The notes under the pieces were generated by a model. That model was given only the letters and a program-made list of their open reading frames with translations. It was not told where the DNA came from and ran no database searches. 64,000 nt of DNA, taken from positions 129,796 through 193,795 of the forward strand of contig CAZXPW010000001.1 in assembly GCA_964643355.1 (NCBI GenBank). Direction: 5' to 3'. Positions 60,677 to 64,000 of the stretch are shown here, one piece after another. The DNA comes from FEN-1350 sp964643355. GTDB lineage: Bacteria; Planctomycetota; Phycisphaerae; Sedimentisphaerales; Anaerohalosphaeraceae. The first letter of the stretch is position 1, and each line of letters starts with the position of its first letter. A program made the position numbers and the translations under genes.

Positions 60677-63301
60677 TTATCGGGCCGTATCGGCCAGACC
60701 CGGGAGGACGCGTCCGTCGGCGTCAAAATGAATGGGAAGAATCCCCGGTCTCTCCTGCCAGGGAGCTTTGTCATCGCTGCCAAAATAAGTGGACCACCAT
60801 TGCCCGGTATCGTCACGGAAGAACATGTTGTGACCACCGTGAGGAATCGCTTCATAGCGCGGGCTATACGGACCGAAAAGCGTATCGGAAACCGAAACCA
60901 TGCAACTGTAGCGGCCTTCATAGGAATCGGCGCAGGACAGATAATAGCGATTGTTGGCCTTGAAGATAAACATGCCTTCATATCCGACATGATCGAAGGA
61001 ATCCTGGCCGAAGATTCCGGCACACAGCCCGGAATGGTGGGCGGGATCGGGGTCGGCGCCGGTCATCTTGAGCCAGCGATAGGGTTCGGCCAGGCCGGAC
61101 ATATCCGGCTTCATGCGGGCGATCTTGCCGCTGTGCCAGAGGAAGTAAACCGTGCCGTCGTCATCCTGAAACAGCGATGCGTCGATCTCATCGCCGAGTC
61201 GTTCGTTGGGTTGCATGTCCTGGTACGGCCCTTCAACCTTGCCGCTGGTGCTCTTTAGCAGGCCGCAACCCGATGTTTTCGCCGTACCGTCCCAGCCGGG
61301 GATGCTGTAGGTCAGCCAGAAAGTGCCCTTGAGATAGTGGATCTCCGGCGCCCATAATGGCTTTTTGGCTTCGAGATATTTCTTGTGCCAGGGGCTGGAG
61401 CCGTATTTCCACACGAAACCCAACGGTTCAAAGTCCTTGAGGTCTTTGGATTTCCAGACCTGGATGCCCTGGTTATATTCCCAGAACGGCTGGACGGTCC
61501 CGGTCAGGTACCACATCCCATCCGGTCCGCGGCAGATGGAGGTGTCGCGAAGAGGCGTATCCATCAGTTTGCGGAGGTCGGGAAGTTTGTCGGTTGTCGC
61601 TGAGGCGGACGAATCTTTCTTGGATGGAGCAGAACCGCTGACAAGCTTGCCGAATTCGGAAACGAGGTCGTACTTACCCGTCCAGGGCGTGTACATAAAT
61701 CCGCGGACCTTCGGCAGCGGCGTGGCCATCTTGATCCAGCCCTTGACCTCGTCGAGGTTAGGGGCGTCATAGTAACAGGCGCAGAGCGTTTCGAAACCTT
61801 GATCGGCGAAAAACTTCAGGTTCTTTTCGCGCGGTTCGCTCCCCCAGACGGCGATGGTCAGATCCTTGGGAATGTAATTCCACGAACCCGTAAAGTCACC
61901 GCGAACCAGGTAGTAATCCTTGATGGCGTTATGGTGCGGGTCGAGCATGTCGGACCAGACATAGATCTTGGAGTCGGGGCTGTACTTGCGAAGCGACTGA
62001 ACCTGCCGCGTGATACATTCGCCGAGCAGTTCGGCCATGTTGCGGCCGTAGCAGGCCTTGCATGTGCCGCCCATGCGGACCTCGTCCATACTCAGCAGAA
62101 TCTTTTTCGGATGCAGATGCTCGGCGAGTAACTTGGCCTCGTGGTCGATGATCTCGTAGATTTCCGGCTCGCCCATACAGATCGTGACCTGCGAATCGTG
62201 GATGAGCATGGGGTGGTACCAACTGACCTTGAGCCGCTGACCGGATTGCATCCGCGAATCGGGCGTCAACTTCAGTACGATGGAAGGACCTTCGGGAACT
62301 CGATAGGGATTATATTCGGGATCAACCAGTTTTTCGAAGTCTCGGCCTTCTTCATAGGTCGTCGCCCCGTCTTCTGACCGGACGGTGACCGGCGTCCCGG
62401 GGCGGCGGATCACATTCAACGGGCCGATCTCTTCGATGGTCCAGTCGTCCAGCCAGAGTTTGCCGGACCGACCGTCCCACATGCCGGCATAGATGTTGAC
62501 CGAGTCATAGTCCAGCGAGTTGAAGATCATCACGAGTTTCCGCCAGTCGCCGGTGGAGGCCAGGTTGTAGGATCGCGGCGCCAGTTGCCGATCGCCGACC
62601 AGGACCAAAATATTGAAGGTATTCGCCGGGGTCAGCCCTTCGGTCTTAACCCACACGCAGACGCGATAGCTACGATGGGGCTTGACCTTGACGGCCTGCA
62701 TGACCCGGCCGTGGCCGTACTGATTGGCAGTAAAGTTTTCCATGCGAAGCGAAGTCTTGCCGCCGTGGACGACCTGCGTGTCGGCAAAGCTGACCTCGCC
62801 GGGCTGGTCATGGAAACCAAAGCCGGTGAAGGTGTTGATGTTTTTGGTTTGTTCAAAATCGCCGTTGACCATCTTGATCGCCGGGTCCGGCTCGAATGTG
62901 GCCCGACCATCGGTGACGACAAACGGTGCATCGATAACGGGCAGGCCTTCGGCCAAGTTACGGTTGTGGCCGAGGATGCCGCCACCGTAACCGACACTGA
63001 AAATTGTCGGGATCATCTCGAGGTTGAGTCGTTTACAGGCGGATTCGATTTCACCCAGGCGGCGAAAATACGCGTCATCGTGCTTGGAAAGGGCGTCAAA
63101 CTCCAGTGAAAAGATCGCCCCGTTAAGGCCGCTGGCGGCGGAGGTCTCCAGAAGTTTGGTGATATCGGCGACATCAGAATCCTTTGAGAGGTCCCAGCCG
63201 AAGACCCAGACAAAACGGTCGGACCAGGTCTGGGCGGAAGCGGTCGCGACGGCCAGCATCAGACAAACGACCGCACATAGCGTTAGTTTTTTTCGACGCA
63301 T
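60677..63301 (-). CDS. Exported TIM-barrel/carbohydrate-binding/GH43-like fusion protein
   Basis: An 874-residue protein with a signal peptide (MRRKKLTLCAVVCLMLAVATASA). Residues 30-110 and 350-550 look like parts of a (beta/alpha)8 barrel, with LLSMDEVRMGGTCKACYGRN (DE pair, as in GH20-like enzymes) near 405. A beta-sandwich carbohydrate-binding-like domain (NGDFEQTKNINTFTGFG, about 145-290) is inserted between. The C-terminal 290 residues resemble a five-bladed GH43 propeller: RDTSICRGPDGMWYLTG, GDEIDASLFQDDDGTVYFLW and YEGMFIFKANNRYYL hold the acidic residues expected. Fusion of two glycosidase-like units is unusual. GAGAGGA precedes the ATG at 63301. The substrate is unknown. Confidence 0.78.
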   Translation of the reverse strand: MRRKKLTLCAVVCLMLAVATASAQTWSDRFVWVFGWDLSKDSDVADITKLLETSAASGLNGAIFSLEFDALSKHDDAYFRRLGEIESACKRLNLEMIPTIFSVGYGGGILGHNRNLAEGLPVIDAPFVVTDGRATFEPDPAIKMVNGDFEQTKNINTFTGFGFHDQPGEVSFADTQVVHGGKTSLRMENFTANQYGHGRVMQAVKVKPHRSYRVCVWVKTEGLTPANTFNILVLVGDRQLAPRSYNLASTGDWRKLVMIFNSLDYDSVNIYAGMWDGRSGKLWLDDWTIEEIGPLNVIRRPGTPVTVRSEDGATTYEEGRDFEKLVDPEYNPYRVPEGPSIVLKLTPDSRMQSGQRLKVSWYHPMLIHDSQVTICMGEPEIYEIIDHEAKLLAEHLHPKKILLSMDEVRMGGTCKACYGRNMAELLGECITRQVQSLRKYSPDSKIYVWSDMLDPHHNAIKDYYLVRGDFTGSWNYIPKDLTIAVWGSEPREKNLKFFADQGFETLCACYYDAPNLDEVKGWIKMATPLPKVRGFMYTPWTGKYDLVSEFGKLVSGSAPSKKDSSASATTDKLPDLRKLMDTPLRDTSICRGPDGMWYLTGTVQPFWEYNQGIQVWKSKDLKDFEPLGFVWKYGSSPWHKKYLEAKKPLWAPEIHYLKGTFWLTYSIPGWDGTAKTSGCGLLKSTSGKVEGPYQDMQPNERLGDEIDASLFQDDDGTVYFLWHSGKIARMKPDMSGLAEPYRWLKMTGADPDPAHHSGLCAGIFGQDSFDHVGYEGMFIFKANNRYYLSCADSYEGRYSCMVSVSDTLFGPYSPRYEAIPHGGHNMFFRDDTGQWWSTYFGSDDKAPWQERPGILPIHFDADGRVLPGLADTAR

Positions 63302-63461
63302 AAGGATTCCTCTCCAAAATCAGAGTGTATCGGTCAAACGGTATCGTACCATAGGAACCGTGAAACGGTCAATGTTTGACTGCATTGCCGATATTCCGGT
63401 ACGACGATTGAATACAGGGCGACGACTCCCCTGAGGCCTTTTTGACTTTCCTGAGGAAGTA

Positions 63462-63755
63462 TTATAAATACACGCCATTCAAGTCGCTGAAATCGGCGTC
63501 CTGTTCCCGTTTTCCCTTCCTATACAAGTGGTGGCTGGTCTGCTTACGGCCGCTGAAGAATTTAGATTCGTAGTAGAAAATTTCGATATCTTCCCACCGC
63601 GACACATAAGCCGCCAGAATTTCAGCCTCATTACTCCGATAGGAAACACGAAAACGATAACCATTTTCCAGGAGGATCGTTGTCTCGTAATCGGGTCCCT
63701 CACTGTGCGAGCAATACTCGACCTCGATCACCCATTTGTCAGGGGCATATATCAA
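63462..63755 (-). CDS. Hypothetical small protein
   Basis: About 97 residues (LIYAPDKWVIEVEYC... to SDLNGVYL), with a mixed alpha/beta appearance and many aromatic residues (WEDIEIFYYESKFFSG). No family recognised. The start is uncertain: a TTG at 63755 overlaps the stop of a small upstream frame (TTGA), while a TTG at 63800 and a GTG at 63731 are also possible. The gene ends 160 bases upstream of the GH43 fusion gene. It may be the second of two coupled small genes. Confidence 0.45.
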   Translation of the reverse strand: MIYAPDKWVIEVEYCSHSEGPDYETTILLENGYRFRVSYRSNEAEILAAYVSRWEDIEIFYYESKFFSGRKQTSHHLYRKGKREQDADFSDLNGVYL

Positions 63756-63913
63756 TAGGTATGATATCCGACAGAGTCGGTGTCGGTCAACAGCGGGCAA
63801 TTTCGGAGGAGAATTTCGGATCCGCCTCGTCGAATTTCCATCGTGGCGTTTGTAAGGGCGGTTCGCGATCCCCCCTGTGAGGTCAATATCAATTTCGTTT
63901 TATGATTTTTCAT
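63752..63913 (-). CDS. Possible very small protein upstream of the hypothetical gene
   Basis: A 53-residue frame (MKNHKTKLILTSQ...). It has GAAGGG 7 bases before the ATG at 63913. Its TGA overlaps a TTG that could start the next frame, so coupled translation is possible. It shows no family features and is basic at the N-terminus. A frameshift joining it to the following frame is another possibility. Low confidence; the window edge prevents seeing more context. Confidence 0.25.
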   Translation of the reverse strand: MKNHKTKLILTSQGGSRTALTNATMEIRRGGSEILLRNCPLLTDTDSVGYHTY

Positions 63914-64000
63914 ATTTCTACCCTTCACAAAACACCGGAATAATCGAGACTGTAGTTTCGATACCGGGATAATGTAAGGATGTTTTGCCAGGTTGGCCGA

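Noticed and set aside
1..64000. CRISPR arrays, insertion sequences, prophage genes or rRNA operons
   Set aside because: No regularly spaced repeats, transposase motifs, phage structural genes or rRNA-like segments were seen.

Overview
The window looks like a chromosomal segment of an anaerobic member of the Planctomycetota, probably Phycisphaerae or Sedimentisphaerales-like. This placement is inferred from gene content alone. Supporting signs are several secreted Gfo/Idh/MocA oxidoreductases with twin-arginine leaders, two DUF2961/GH172 proteins, an HzsA-related heme protein, NPCBM domains, a PEP-CTERM protein, and several exported proteins ending in dockerin-like repeats. An orange-protein (ORP) type gene cluster points to an anaerobic lifestyle. 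No rRNA genes, CRISPR arrays, insertion sequences or phage genes were seen.

Region 1 (1-8121, all minus strand) is a compact set of eleven genes preceded by its own sigma-54 enhancer-binding protein. It encodes two NifX-like proteins, a DUF5320 protein, a peroxiredoxin, a CGGC protein, an ABC-2 transporter pair, two ferredoxin-containing MinD/Mrp ATPases, a DsrE-like protein and an IscU-like scaffold (cut by the window edge). A textbook -24/-12 promoter and an inverted repeat that could be the enhancer lie between the regulator and the first gene. The content parallels the Desulfovibrio ORP system, with added transport, scaffold and redox genes.

Region 2 (8441-19016, plus strand) is a tightly spaced run of exported carbohydrate-related genes: GH172, an HzsA-like two-heme protein with a discoidin domain, a metzincin with an NPCBM domain, a second GH172, and a TIM-barrel-like lipoprotein. 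Region 3 (19297-30386) holds a lidless Hsp70/GrpE-like pair, two secreted Gfo/Idh/MocA proteins, a large NPCBM/(alpha/alpha)6 glycosidase and a metallophosphoesterase.

Region 4 (30552-36566) is a cluster of exported, low-homology proteins with dockerin-like or PEP-CTERM tails. Region 5 (36678-41344, minus strand) is a four-gene operon: VTC-type polyphosphate polymerase, DUF4956 membrane protein, HlyD adaptor and TolC. It looks like a polymer synthesis/envelope export unit with no conventional pump. Region 6 (41809-49096) contains an isolated flagellin with a sigma-28-like promoter, tRNA-Leu(CAG), a hybrid sensor protein that lacks the kinase ATP-binding domain, a PIN-TRAM membrane protein and small envelope proteins.

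Region 7 (49374-63913) mixes a Gfo/Idh/MocA protein, a GmhA-like isomerase, a DEAD-box helicase, a NapH-like ferredoxin membrane protein, a glutaminase-like glycosidase-associated protein, a UroD-family protein, a SEC-C protein and a TIM-barrel/GH43 fusion. Overall the window suggests a polysaccharide-degrading anaerobe with a large exported proteome. All functions are read from sequence motifs by eye; no database search was run.
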